Source: Candidatus Limivivens merdigallinarum
GTDB lineage: Bacteria > Bacillota > Clostridia > Lachnospirales > Lachnospiraceae
NCBI GenBank assembly: GCA_018713105.1
Contig: DVFT01000122.1
Location: forward strand, 1-37,099
DNA: 37,099 bases
Reading direction: 5' to 3'
The position numbers and the translations under genes are program-made. This document shows, piece after piece, positions 24,643 through 33,688 of this stretch. How positions within the stretch are numbered: position 1 is the stretch's first letter; each line of letters begins with the position of its first letter. The notes below the pieces were generated by a model. The model saw nothing but the letters and a program-made list of their open reading frames with translations. It was not told the origin of the DNA and did no database searches.

Positions 24643-25701
24643 TCAGTCTCTCTGTTTCAATTCTGCGGCGCATTTTTCCAGCGCTTTCAGGAATGCCTCG
24701 TTCTCCTTGTGGAGCCTGACTGCAATCCGGTAATATCCTTCGCAAAGTCCCCGGTAGTTGCCGCAGTCCCGGATCAGGTATCCTTCCTTGAGACATTCTT
24801 CCTTCAGCCCCCTTGGTCCTTCAAAGAACACATAGTTAGCTGTCGGAGGCACCGCCTTAAACCCCAGGCTTTGAAGCCCCCGGAACAGGTAGCGCCGCTC
24901 TTCCTTCACAATGCATCTGGCTTCCTCCACGTAGAGCCCGTCCTCCAGAGCCGCAATCCCTGCCTCCTGTGCCAGAACCGACAGATTCCATGGCTGAAGG
25001 ACCGATTGCATCTGTTCCAGGACCTCCCGGTTGGATGAGATGCCGTAGCCCAGCCTCAGTCCCGGCATGGCATAGAGCTTCGTGAATGCCTTTAACAAAA
25101 ACAGCGCCTTGCTGTTCTCCACATAGGGTTTCATCGTCCGTTCCTCTGCGTCGTCCAGAAACCCATTAAAACATTCATCCAGCACCAGAAGGATTTTTTT
25201 CTTCTCACATTCCTTCAAGATCTCGACGAGGAGCTTCTCATCGATCAGCACGCCTGTGGGATTGTTGGGATTGCACAGGAACACCAGATCCAGATCCTCT
25301 GTGAGATACGAGAGGTAATCATGAGCCACCGCAAAGCCGTTCTCTTTCTTCAGCGGGTAATAGGAAATCTCTGCCCCGCAGGCATTCAGCGCCTGTTCAT
25401 ACTCGGCAAATCCGGGAGCTGCAAGGAGCGCCTTCTTCGGCTTCAGACCCAAAGTAAGGGCAAAGATCAGCTCTGCCGCCCCGTTTCCAAAAATCAGGCT
25501 CTCCTCCCTGACCTGCTCCTTTTCCGCCAAAAGCCTCCGAAGCTTCCGGCACTCCACATCCGGGTAATGGATCACCCTGGGAATGCTGTTTTTCAGAACC
25601 TCTGCCACATGGGGAGAGAGCCCTAAAGGATTGATATTTGCTGAATAGTCTGCTTTCAAACGGTAGGAGTAGACGTCTCCTCCGTGCTCGTGTTTTTCCA
25701 T
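24643..25701 (-). CDS. cobD: threonine-phosphate decarboxylase CobD (aminotransferase fold)
   Basis: PLP enzyme that makes (R)-1-amino-2-propanol phosphate, the linker used by CbiB. The 352 residues begin with the typical EKHEHGGDVYSY, contain DYSANINPLGLSP near 18-30 and CNPNNPTG near 143-150, and have the PLP lysine at Lys208 in KAFTKLYAMPGLRLGYG. The start at 25701 has AGGAAAG just upstream; an upstream ATG without ribosome site is rejected. It is close to histidinol-phosphate aminotransferases, but position between cbiB and cbiP settles the call. 17 bases behind cbiB. Confidence 0.92.
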   Translation of the reverse strand: MEKHEHGGDVYSYRLKADYSANINPLGLSPHVAEVLKNSIPRVIHYPDVECRKLRRLLAEKEQVREESLIFGNGAAELIFALTLGLKPKKALLAAPGFAEYEQALNACGAEISYYPLKKENGFAVAHDYLSYLTEDLDLVFLCNPNNPTGVLIDEKLLVEILKECEKKKILLVLDECFNGFLDDAEERTMKPYVENSKALFLLKAFTKLYAMPGLRLGYGISSNREVLEQMQSVLQPWNLSVLAQEAGIAALEDGLYVEEARCIVKEERRYLFRGLQSLGFKAVPPTANYVFFEGPRGLKEECLKEGYLIRDCGNYRGLCEGYYRIAVRLHKENEAFLKALEKCAAELKQRD

Positions 25702-25718
25702 CTGTCTTTCCTGCTTTC

Positions 25719-26705
25719 CTAGATTCGCCATAAGCATATGACCGCCCATTTGACCAGCGCAAACACCGCCAGGGACAATATGGCAGTCCCGTAGAGCAGG
25801 CGGTTTGCCCTCCGGATATCCTCCGGCTCCACACTCCTGCCCCGGTCTCCAATGGTCGGTTTCTTGTATAATTTCCCGAAATACCAGGCATCCCCGGCAA
25901 GCTGCACCCGCAAGGCTCCTGCCATGACCGCCTCCGTCTGTGCGGAATTGGGGCTTGCATGGTTCTTCCGGTCTCTGAGAAAGATCCGAACTGCCTCCCT
26001 CATGTCAAGCCCTGTAAACGCCGTCGCCGCGATCATCAAAAGAGCAGACAGCCTGGAGGGGATGAAATTCACCACATCGTCCAGCTTTGCCGCAAACCTG
26101 CCGAAATAAAGATAACGGTCGTTCTTGTATCCGATCATGGAATCCATGGTGTTGATGGATTTGTAAAACCAGCCAAACACCGCGCCTCCCAGCGCCATAA
26201 AGAGCATGGGGGCGATGATGCCGTCAGAGGTATTCTCTGCCACCGTCTCCACGGCTGCTTTTGCCACGCCTTCTTCGCTTAAATTCTGGGTATCCCTCCC
26301 CACAATCATGGAGACCGCCTTCCGGGCAGAAGGAAGGTCCCCCTTCTTCAATTCCCGGTATACCTTCATGCTTTCATCCTTCAGGGACTTAGTGGCAAGG
26401 AGCCAGTAGCACATCAGGGTTTCCAGAATGAGCCTGGCTTCCACGCACCACCTGCCTGCCAGGTATATAAGCAGCGCCGGAACCGCAGTGGTCACCGCCA
26501 TGACAAAAAGCGCCGTGACGGTTCCGCCCAAGAGCTCTCCCTTCGGGCTTTTGGGAAACACCTTCCTTACCGCCTTCTCCGTCCCGGAGATCAGATGCCC
26601 CACCAGGCGGACGGGATGGTAGAGAATATGCGGATCCCCAATGACAAGATCCAACAGGAAGCCGAGAAGAAGCGCCAGTAAAGACAGTTTCATCCACTCC
26701 ATCAT
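25719..26705 (-). CDS. cbiB: adenosylcobinamide-phosphate synthase CbiB
   Basis: Integral membrane enzyme that joins adenosylcobyric acid to aminopropanol phosphate. 328 residues. The N-terminus LLDLVIGDPHILYHPVRLVGHLI is diagnostic, as are RDTQNLSEEGVAKAAVETVAENTSDGI (about 134-160) and SPNSAQTEAVMAGAL near 265-279. Four to five hydrophobic segments are visible. The ATG overlaps the cbiA stop (ATGA), and two adjacent ATG codons make the exact start uncertain by one residue. Confidence 0.96.
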   Translation of the reverse strand: MMEWMKLSLLALLLGFLLDLVIGDPHILYHPVRLVGHLISGTEKAVRKVFPKSPKGELLGGTVTALFVMAVTTAVPALLIYLAGRWCVEARLILETLMCYWLLATKSLKDESMKVYRELKKGDLPSARKAVSMIVGRDTQNLSEEGVAKAAVETVAENTSDGIIAPMLFMALGGAVFGWFYKSINTMDSMIGYKNDRYLYFGRFAAKLDDVVNFIPSRLSALLMIAATAFTGLDMREAVRIFLRDRKNHASPNSAQTEAVMAGALRVQLAGDAWYFGKLYKKPTIGDRGRSVEPEDIRRANRLLYGTAILSLAVFALVKWAVICLWRI

Positions 26706-28165
26706 TCCCTGCCCCCTTCCCGATGTTCTTTCTTCCAGTCAAGAGCCGCCTTCAAAAACCCAAGGGCATACTTCGGATTGGAATAGTAATAGAGATGGGG
26801 AAACCCAAGCATCTGGGAGGGGCTGCCGTGAATGCACTCCCATGACCGCTTCCTCAAAGGTTTTCCCGCATGAAAATCAGCCCCGTTTCCGGTACTGTCA
26901 AAATAGTGGAATTCATGCGCCCGGATCTCCCCGGCAGAACCGTTCAGGATTCCCGTTCGGTTAGGTGTCAGGGTAATATATCCGAATCTTCCAAGCTTTT
27001 CGGTCTTAAATGCCCTCTCCTCAATGGCTCCTGCCATCTCCCAGGCTTTTCCCTCCATATCCTCCATGCTCCGGTGCAGATAGAGAAACCCTCCGCACTC
27101 CGCCATACAGGGGAAGCCCTCCCGGATCCGGTCCCGGACCGAATGTTTCATGGACATATTTTCTGAAAGTTCTCTGGCAAAAAGCTCCGGATACCCGCCG
27201 CAGAGGATCATTCCATCTGCCATCTCCGGCACCTTCCCATCGTGGATGGGGGAGAAAAAGACAAGCTCTGCCCCCAGCTTCCCAAGGAGCCTTAAGTTGT
27301 CCTCATAGAGGAAACAGAACGCCTCGTCCCTCGCCACCGCGATCACCGGACGCTCTTTTTGGATTTCCAAATCCAGCTCCTTCTCTTCTGCCGAGAAATG
27401 GTTCCACAACTCCTCCGGCAGCATTTCCTGTTCTTTGTTTCCGGGAACTGCTATTTTTTTCCCATCCGTCAGAGGAGCGGCTTCCTCTGCCAATGCCAGA
27501 AGCCCGTCGATATCCAGGGAGTTCTCCAGGATACCGGCAAGATCTTCGAACTTTTCCTGAAGATCCTCCACCTCTTCCGGGAGCACCAGCCCCAGATGAC
27601 GGCTCTCCAGGAAAAGCTTCTCCACCTTTGGCACATACCCGAATACACGGACGGACAGCTCTTTCTCGATCCGGTCCCGGATTTCTGAGTACATCATGGG
27701 CGACATCTCATTTAAGATCACCCCGCGGATGCGGCTCTCCTCCTGGTAAGTCAAAAAGCCCTTCAGCTCCGCCAATACGGACAGGCTCATCCCCTTGGCA
27801 TTGACCACCAGCACCACCGACGTCTCCGTCACGGATGCCAGGTCATAGGCGCTTGCCCTGGTACTGATCCCGCCAAGGCCGTCATAGTAGCCCATGACCC
27901 CTTCCATCACCGAAAGATCCGTCCCCTCGCTTCCTTCCTGCAAAAGGAAACGGGTGACGATGGAATCTGTAAAAAAGGTATCCAGATTCCTGCTCTTTGC
28001 CTTCAGCACCTTGGAATGGAACATGGGGTCAATATAATCAGGACCGCACTTAAAGGAGGCGACCTGAAGCCCTCTCTTTCGAAACGCTGCGAGCAGCCCA
28101 CAGGTGATCAAGGTCTTGCCGCTGCCGCTCTTTGGCGCGGCGATCATGATTCTTCGGTCACTCAT
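26702..28165 (-). CDS. cbiA: cobyrinate a,c-diamide synthase CbiA
   Basis: Glutamine-dependent amidation of cobyrinic acid at the a and c positions. 487 residues: the P-loop domain begins IMIAAPKSGSGKTLIT, followed by FKCGPDYIDPMFH and VMEGVMGYYDGL; the C-terminal amidotransferase domain has LCGGYPELFA and the nucleophile in MAECGGFLYLH. GGAGG is 8 bases before the ATG at 28165, and the start overlaps the preceding cbiJET end by 8 bases. Confidence 0.97.
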   Translation of the reverse strand: MSDRRIMIAAPKSGSGKTLITCGLLAAFRKRGLQVASFKCGPDYIDPMFHSKVLKAKSRNLDTFFTDSIVTRFLLQEGSEGTDLSVMEGVMGYYDGLGGISTRASAYDLASVTETSVVLVVNAKGMSLSVLAELKGFLTYQEESRIRGVILNEMSPMMYSEIRDRIEKELSVRVFGYVPKVEKLFLESRHLGLVLPEEVEDLQEKFEDLAGILENSLDIDGLLALAEEAAPLTDGKKIAVPGNKEQEMLPEELWNHFSAEEKELDLEIQKERPVIAVARDEAFCFLYEDNLRLLGKLGAELVFFSPIHDGKVPEMADGMILCGGYPELFARELSENMSMKHSVRDRIREGFPCMAECGGFLYLHRSMEDMEGKAWEMAGAIEERAFKTEKLGRFGYITLTPNRTGILNGSAGEIRAHEFHYFDSTGNGADFHAGKPLRKRSWECIHGSPSQMLGFPHLYYYSNPKYALGFLKAALDWKKEHREGGRE

Positions 28166-30152
28166 CCCCTTCACCTCCCGTAAAGGCGATGACATAGACC
28201 GGATTCTGCCCCATCATCATGTGATAACGCGCCACCTGCTTAGATTCCCCGATCATCGCCGTCAGAATGGACACGTCGGTCACCGGAAGGGTACGGATGC
28301 ACTCCAAAGCCTCCGATACCGTCTCAAGGGCGATGGCATTGATCACCACGCGCACCTTTTTGTTTTTCCCAAGGGCAGCCTTTAAGATCTCCGCAAGATT
28401 CCCCGAAGAACCTCCCACAAAGACGTGGGTGGGGCACGGCAAATCCTCCATTGCCTCCGGCGCCAGCCCTTCGATCACCGTCAGATTGTCCGTCTGAAAG
28501 TGCCGCTTGTTTTGCAGAATGAGCTGTACCGCCTCTGGCTTTTTCTCAATGGCATAGACCATGCCTTCCGGCGCCTGAAGCGCCATCTCAACGGACACAG
28601 ACCCCGTCCCAGCGCCCACATCGTAGACCACCGAATCCCTGGAGAGCCGAAGCTTAGAAAGGGAAATACTCCGAATCCCCTGCTTGGTCATGGGTACCTT
28701 TGCCCGCAGGAAGGCTTCATCCTCAAGCCCGTGGGTCACTGTGCCTTTTGCGTCCTCATTCTCGATCAAAACCACAGACAGATCCTCAAACTTCTGTTCC
28801 AAAAGCTCCTCCGGCGTTCCCTCACGGATCCTTTCCGTATCGTAGGAAAGATTCTCTCCCACCGAGAGTTTTACCCCCGAAAAGCCGTAGGACAAAAGCT
28901 TTCGGCAAAGGTCTTCGATCCCGCCTTTTTGACCGATCAGGGCAAAGACTTTTTTGTGCTCCTTCACCGCTGCGATCAGGTTCTGCTGCCTTCCGTGAAG
29001 GCTCATCAGATAGACGTCCTCCCAGGACGTGTGCAGCTTCCCGCAGAGATAGACCACCGAGGAAATCCCGCTGTATACAGAAAGTTCCTCCCCCTGAAAG
29101 GCATCGTAGAGCTTCTTTGCTCCGCTGTAGAAGCCCACGTCGCCGGACAGAAGGATTGCCACCTCTTCATATTCCGGATGGTCCTTCACATAGGAGTGGA
29201 TTTCTTCTGCTTTGTAGGCGCAGACACTGGGTTTTTGCAGGAATTTTACGCTTTCCAGCATCCGCTTTGCCCCGATCAGAAGCTCTGCCCGCTGGATTGC
29301 GTTTCTCGCCTCAACCGTCAGGTTGTCCGGATTGCCCATTCCGATCCCTATGAGGGAAATTTTTCGTTTGGGTTTCAGCCCCATTTTGTTCAGCAGTACT
29401 TTTCGGATTTCCTGCTCCGAAAAAATCTCCTCCTCAGCGGCAGCCTCCTCAGGGCGTCCGATGAGAATCACCTTGGCGCCTGCCTTCCTGGCTGCCCGGA
29501 TCTTCTCCGGAGTGCCGCCCGCTTTCCCGGATTCCTTGGTCACCAGGTAGGAAGCCTTGCACTGCTTCAGCATGGCGACGTTCAGCTCTTCGCTGAAGGG
29601 TCCCTGCATGCAGATCAGATTTTTCCCGCAAAACCCCAGCTTTGCGCACTCCGCTACCACCTCCGGGGTGGACAGCACCCGTGCAAAAATCCTCTTCTCA
29701 TAATCCGGGATAGCGGTAAACTTGGAAAGCTCCTTGCTTCCGGTGGCAACGAGGACATTTCCCTTCGTCTCCTTCAGATAAGCAACCGCTTCCTCCGTGC
29801 TGTCTACCAGGATGCAGTCTGAAAGCTCTTCCTTGCCGGAGCCCGCTGCCCGAAGGAGCCTGTAATACTCTGCCCCGCACTCCTGGCACGCCTGGCGGAT
29901 GTTGGCGGAAACCACCTGGGCGTAGGGGTGCGTGGCGTCCACCACCAGGGAAAGCTCTTCTCTTCTCAAAAATCCCTTCATTTCCGCAAGATCCATGCGT
30001 CCTGCATGGACCTTGATCCGGTCATCTTCCTCAAAAGCAGTCTCCCCATACTCCGTCGCAACGGAAACCAGGACTTCTGCGCCTGCCCGTTTTAGGTATT
30101 CCGCCAGACGCCGTCCTTCTGTGGTTCCCGCAAAGATCAGGATCCTAGTCAT
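28158..30152 (-). CDS. CbiJ-CbiE-CbiT triple-fusion enzyme
   Basis: One 664-residue frame carrying three cobalamin activities. Residues 1-250 are CbiJ, cobalt-precorrin-6A reductase (ILIFAGTTEGRRLA, VVDATHPYA, LVTKESGKAGG). Residues about 264-465 are CbiE, a tetrapyrrole methylase-fold C5-methyltransferase (ISLIGIGMGNPDNLT, LLSGDVGFYSGAKKL). Residues about 475-664 are CbiT, the C15-methyltransferase/C12-decarboxylase with SAM motif VYDVGAGTGSVSVEMA at about 509-524. They act one after another, from precorrin-6A to precorrin-8. CbiE-CbiT fusions (CobL) are well known; adding CbiJ in front is less common. Starts 8 bases inside the end of cbiH; the frame is open throughout. Confidence 0.95.
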   Translation of the reverse strand: MTRILIFAGTTEGRRLAEYLKRAGAEVLVSVATEYGETAFEEDDRIKVHAGRMDLAEMKGFLRREELSLVVDATHPYAQVVSANIRQACQECGAEYYRLLRAAGSGKEELSDCILVDSTEEAVAYLKETKGNVLVATGSKELSKFTAIPDYEKRIFARVLSTPEVVAECAKLGFCGKNLICMQGPFSEELNVAMLKQCKASYLVTKESGKAGGTPEKIRAARKAGAKVILIGRPEEAAAEEEIFSEQEIRKVLLNKMGLKPKRKISLIGIGMGNPDNLTVEARNAIQRAELLIGAKRMLESVKFLQKPSVCAYKAEEIHSYVKDHPEYEEVAILLSGDVGFYSGAKKLYDAFQGEELSVYSGISSVVYLCGKLHTSWEDVYLMSLHGRQQNLIAAVKEHKKVFALIGQKGGIEDLCRKLLSYGFSGVKLSVGENLSYDTERIREGTPEELLEQKFEDLSVVLIENEDAKGTVTHGLEDEAFLRAKVPMTKQGIRSISLSKLRLSRDSVVYDVGAGTGSVSVEMALQAPEGMVYAIEKKPEAVQLILQNKRHFQTDNLTVIEGLAPEAMEDLPCPTHVFVGGSSGNLAEILKAALGKNKKVRVVINAIALETVSEALECIRTLPVTDVSILTAMIGESKQVARYHMMMGQNPVYVIAFTGGEGDE

Positions 30153-30885
30153 GACGGTATCCCCGGGGCGTCACCATCGCATTTCCGATCCTTTGTGTCT
30201 GGGAGTTTCCGATGAATACCGTGGTAAACATATCCACCTCGGTATCCCTTAACTCCTTTAAGGTCAGGATCTGATAGGTTTCCCCTTCCCTTCCGATATT
30301 TTTCACAATGCCGCACACCGTCTCTTGGGATTTGTGCTGCATCATCAGGTCGCACGCCTTCTTCAGATAGTCGTGGCGTTTCTTGCTGGACGGATTGTAA
30401 AGGCAGATGGCAAAATCCGCTTCCGAAGCCAGAAGAAGCCTCTTTTCGATCTTTTCCCAGGGGGTCAGAAGGTCGCTTAAGCTGATCAGGCAGAAATCGT
30501 GGATCAGCGGCGCTCCTAAGACTGCGGCTCCCCCAGTCGCCGCGGTGACTCCCGGGATGACCTCCACCTGGACTTCGGGATAGTTTTCACCCAATTCCAG
30601 CATCAGCCCGGACATTCCATAGACTCCTGCATCCCCGCTGCAGATCATTGCCACCGTCTTGCCTTTTTTCGCCTCCTCAAAGGCGAGAATACAGCGGTCC
30701 ACTTCTTTTCTCATGGGGGTTGTAAGGAATTCCTTGCCGGCAAAATGTTCCTTGACCAGATCCACATACACCGTATATCCCACGATGGTATCGCAGTTTT
30801 CCAGGGCATGGATCGCCCTTAAGGTCATCTGCTCATATTCTCCCGGACCGATCCCTACCACGTAGATTTTATTCAAATTCAACAC
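30145..30885 (-). CDS. cbiH: cobalt-precorrin-3 C17-methyltransferase CbiH
   Basis: SAM-dependent methylase that also drives ring contraction. The 246-residue length is that of stand-alone CbiH, with no fused ferredoxin-like domain. Tetrapyrrole methylase motifs: IYVVGIGPGEYEQMTLRA at the start, the sugar-loop ICSGDAGVYGMSG near 80-92, VIPGVTAATGGAAVLGAPL and CLYNPSSKKR. It overlaps the end of cbiG by 17 bases. Confidence 0.96.
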   Translation of the reverse strand: MLNLNKIYVVGIGPGEYEQMTLRAIHALENCDTIVGYTVYVDLVKEHFAGKEFLTTPMRKEVDRCILAFEEAKKGKTVAMICSGDAGVYGMSGLMLELGENYPEVQVEVIPGVTAATGGAAVLGAPLIHDFCLISLSDLLTPWEKIEKRLLLASEADFAICLYNPSSKKRHDYLKKACDLMMQHKSQETVCGIVKNIGREGETYQILTLKELRDTEVDMFTTVFIGNSQTQRIGNAMVTPRGYRHD

Positions 30886-31924
30886 TCCATTCTCTTACGG
30901 CGAGCGCCACGGTGACCCCGTCCGCCGCCTGCTTTTTCTCAATCAGGCTTCCATTCCTGCTGCCGAGGATCGCGCTCCTCTCACACACGTTGTCCACTCC
31001 CGTGACGTTTTCCACAAAGGGCGATGGGGTAAAGCTTCCCTCTGCCAAAGACAGCTCCTCCGCCGAATACGTCTCAAAGGGAACGGCGTATTTCTCACAG
31101 AAGGCGAGAATTCCCTCCTCCTCTGCCTTCAGGTCAATGCTCGCCACCTTCTCCAGGCTGTGGATGGACAGATGGTGCTTCCCAAGCGTTCTTAGGATCG
31201 CATCCTCGATCTCTTGTTTTTCTTTTCCTTTCCTGCATCCTACCCCTACGGTTACGATCCTGGGGATCAGATGCAGCGTATTCAAAAACGGGCTTCTCTC
31301 CTCATTGAGGGCTATGACCATACCGGTCTTTCCCTCAAAGGGTTCTTCCGGCTCCAGCACTTGGATCTCCTCCGGGACGGCTCCAAGGATGGGAAAGCTC
31401 GTCACAAGACCGATCTTTTTCTCATCCAGCACGTCGGCGGATACCAGCTTTGCCATCTTCATATCCCCGATATACAGCCCCAGTTTTTTTGCAAAAATAT
31501 CCACTGCAAACCGTCCGTTCACATCCGTGGCGGTGGTGATCACCGGGATGGCGCCGGTCAGGTTCGCAATCTTTCCCGTAAGCTCGTTGGCTCCGCCCAG
31601 ATGGCCGGACAGCAGGGAGATGACGAACTGCCCTTTCTCATCCATCACCACCACGGCAGGATCCTTTCTCTTGTCCGCCACAAAGGGGGCGATGCTCCGC
31701 ACCGCGATGCCGGACGCTCCGATAAAGAGGAGGGCATCCTTCTCATCAAACATGTCTGCCGTCCAGTCATGGAGGGAGGTGACAAGGGGAATCAGCCCAT
31801 ATTTTTCCGCATAGCGCTCCTTCGTATAGGCAGCCACTTCCACGCCTTCCCGTTCCAGAAGATCCCGGATCCCCTGATTCAGCCGGCTGCCATTCTCCGT
31901 AAAGCTTACTGCTGCCAGCTTCAT
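30869..31924 (-). CDS. cbiG: cobalt-precorrin-5A hydrolase CbiG
   Basis: Opens the delta-lactone and releases the C20 two-carbon unit as acetaldehyde. 351 residues, with both CbiG halves present: N-terminal LFIGASGIAVRSIAPFV and LLSGHLGGANELT (about 105-117), then the C-terminal domain with TVGVGCRKGKEKQEIEDA near 229-246 and the conserved end FTPSPFVENVTGVDNVCERSA. It shares one base with the cbiF stop (TAATG). Confidence 0.96.
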   Translation of the reverse strand: MKLAAVSFTENGSRLNQGIRDLLEREGVEVAAYTKERYAEKYGLIPLVTSLHDWTADMFDEKDALLFIGASGIAVRSIAPFVADKRKDPAVVVMDEKGQFVISLLSGHLGGANELTGKIANLTGAIPVITTATDVNGRFAVDIFAKKLGLYIGDMKMAKLVSADVLDEKKIGLVTSFPILGAVPEEIQVLEPEEPFEGKTGMVIALNEERSPFLNTLHLIPRIVTVGVGCRKGKEKQEIEDAILRTLGKHHLSIHSLEKVASIDLKAEEEGILAFCEKYAVPFETYSAEELSLAEGSFTPSPFVENVTGVDNVCERSAILGSRNGSLIEKKQAADGVTVALAVREWSVEFE

Positions 31925-32682
31925 TACTTGGATGCCTCCCGAAATTCTGTGGTGAACGCCGGATTGTACAGCTCCGACCGGTTGTAATGGCTGTGGGTCA
32001 CAACGTCGCCGATGATCATCAGCGCCGTCTTGGTGATGTTGTGTTTTCTCGCCGTCTCCGCCAGTGTCCCCACTGTGCAGACGAACGCCTGCTCATCCTC
32101 CCAGGTCGCCTTGTAGACGATCGCCGCCGGCGTGTCCGCCGTATAGCCGCCCTCGATCAGACGCTCCGAAAGTTTCTCCAGCATTCCGGTACTTAAAAAG
32201 ACCACCATGGTCGCCTGGTGGGATGCAAGGGAGGCGATCTCTTCCTTCTCCGGCACCGGTGTGCGCCCCGCCATCCTGGTGATGATCACGCTCTGGCTCA
32301 CATCCGGCAGCGTATATTCCAGATTCAGCGCACTCGCCGCCCCGCAGAAAGAGCTGACGCCCGGGCAGTAATCATAGGCAATGTTTTTTTGATCCAGCAC
32401 GTCCATCTGTTCCCGGATTGCCCCGTAAAGGCAGGGATCCCCGGTGTGCAGGCGCACGGTGGTAAGCCCGTCTGCTTCCGCCTGCTCCATGACCGAAAGA
32501 ACCTCCTCCAGGGTCATCAGGGCGCTGTTGTAAACCTTGCAGCCTTCCTTTTTCACTTCCAAAAGCTCAGGATTCACAAGGGATCCCGCATAGATGATCA
32601 CATCCGCCTCTGAAAGGAGCTTCTGTCCTCTCACCGTGATCAGGTCCGGCGCCCCCGAACCCGCTCCTACAAAATGTATCAT
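31924..32682 (-). CDS. cbiF: cobalt-precorrin-4 C11-methyltransferase CbiF
   Basis: Tetrapyrrole methylase, 252 residues. It has the distinctive start MIHFVGAGSGAPDLITVRG, VIIYAGSLVNPELL, LHTGDPCLYGAIREQM (about 78-93) and PGVSSFCGAASAL, with the C-terminal VVYKATWEDE-like IVYKATWEDE. The ATG overlaps the cbiL stop (ATGA), so both are in one coupled transcript. Confidence 0.97.
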   Translation of the reverse strand: MIHFVGAGSGAPDLITVRGQKLLSEADVIIYAGSLVNPELLEVKKEGCKVYNSALMTLEEVLSVMEQAEADGLTTVRLHTGDPCLYGAIREQMDVLDQKNIAYDYCPGVSSFCGAASALNLEYTLPDVSQSVIITRMAGRTPVPEKEEIASLASHQATMVVFLSTGMLEKLSERLIEGGYTADTPAAIVYKATWEDEQAFVCTVGTLAETARKHNITKTALMIIGDVVTHSHYNRSELYNPAFTTEFREASK

Positions 32683-33371
32683 TTGTCTTTCTTCTCCTTT
32701 ACAATGATCAATGAATAATAACCTGCATCCTCCGGGATTTCCTCAACGCTCCGGTAGATCTTCTCCCCCGGCATCCCGCAGTTTTCAATCATGACAGCCG
32801 TCTCGCCAAGCGCCTTTAACTGCTCCTTGACCTGTTTCATTTTCTTTCCAGCCTTCATCAAAACCTTGGTTCCCGGAAGCGTGAGCGCTTCTTCAATCTG
32901 ATAGGAGGCGGGGATGACATGAAGCGGTTCGCTTCTCTCCACCAATCCCTCGTTCAGTCTGGCAGAAACGGCGCAGAATGAAGTGATCCCGCTTACGATC
33001 TGCGCTTCGTATCCCATGTCCAGAATTCTCTGGTGGACATAGAGATAGGTGGAATACACGGTGGGATCCCCCAGGGTCAAAAAGACCACATTCTCCCCTT
33101 TCTCCAGATATTCCGCCACCCTCCTGGATGCCTTCTCATAATTTTGATCCAACGTTTCCTTGTCCTTCGTCATCGGCATGGACAACGCCAAGAGTTCTTT
33201 CTCTTTCAGCTCCGGGACCGCTTTCTCCGTAATCTGGTAAGCCACCGTCTCCTCCGCCTTCTCTCCCGGCACCGCAATCACTTTGGTCTCCCGGATCAGG
33301 CGGACTGCCTTCAGCGTCAAAAGCTCCGGATCCCCCGGACCGATCCCGACGCCGTATAACGTTCCTTTCAT
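32679..33371 (-). CDS. cbiL: cobalt-factor II C20-methyltransferase CbiL
   Basis: First methylation after cobalt insertion. The start at 33371 gives 230 residues beginning MKGTLYGVGIGPGDPELLTLKA, with FLTLGDPTVYSTYLYVHQ near 91-108 and SGITSFCAVSARL near 119-131. AAGGAG is 9 bases upstream. The same frame stays open for a further 97 codons through the tandem repeats, but that is repeat sequence and not counted as protein. A 308-base repeat-bearing gap separates it from cbiD. Confidence 0.96.
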   Translation of the reverse strand: MKGTLYGVGIGPGDPELLTLKAVRLIRETKVIAVPGEKAEETVAYQITEKAVPELKEKELLALSMPMTKDKETLDQNYEKASRRVAEYLEKGENVVFLTLGDPTVYSTYLYVHQRILDMGYEAQIVSGITSFCAVSARLNEGLVERSEPLHVIPASYQIEEALTLPGTKVLMKAGKKMKQVKEQLKALGETAVMIENCGMPGEKIYRSVEEIPEDAGYYSLIIVKEKKDK

Positions 33372-33408
33372 TGCTGGTTTCTCCTTCTCTGTTCTTATTT
33401 CTGAATGG

Positions 33409-33467
33409 CTGAAGGCTCCTGTCTTTTGCGGGGAAGGGGTTCCGCAGCCCCTGCCGCCTGCCTTCAG
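33409..33467. repeat. stem-loop upstream of cbiL
   Basis: CTGAAGGC (33409-33416) pairs with GCCTTCAG (33460-33467). The loop is GC-rich and can fold further (GGGG/CCCC). There is no T run, so it is not a standard terminator. It borders the tandem repeats. Confidence 0.5.
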
Positions 33468-33475
33468 TTTCTTCT

Positions 33476-33688
33476 TATCGCTCCGCTCGCGGCATTGCCG
33501 CTCACTGCCCGTTGCCCGGCGGATATCCGCCTGTCTGTGCAAGCCAGCTTGCCCATCCATGCGGCTGCCCTCCGGGCTTTTCGCTCCGCTCGCGGCATTG
33601 CCGCTCGCTGCCGTTGCCCGTCGGATATCCCCATGACTGTGCAAGCAAGCTTGCCCATTCATGGGGCTGTCCTCCGGGCTTATCGCTC
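33476..33688. repeat. 103-base imperfect tandem repeat between cbiL and cbiD
   Basis: Two copies of a unit of about 103 bases (roughly 33476-33578 and 33579-33680) and the first bases of a third, which run into the cbiD stop codon. Each unit has the hairpin GCGGCATTGCCGC, a GGATATCC palindrome in a longer context, a GCAAGC-TTGC palindrome and a terminal CTCCGGGCT. The period is not a multiple of three, and no coding role is supported. It looks like an extragenic palindromic repeat. Confidence 0.85.

Noticed and set aside
33372-33662. 97-codon N-terminal extension of CbiL
   Set aside because: It is translated repeat sequence; a good ribosome site and the conserved N-terminus mark the start at 33371.
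33476-33688. CRISPR array
   Set aside because: Only two long units with no spacers between them and no cas genes nearby.
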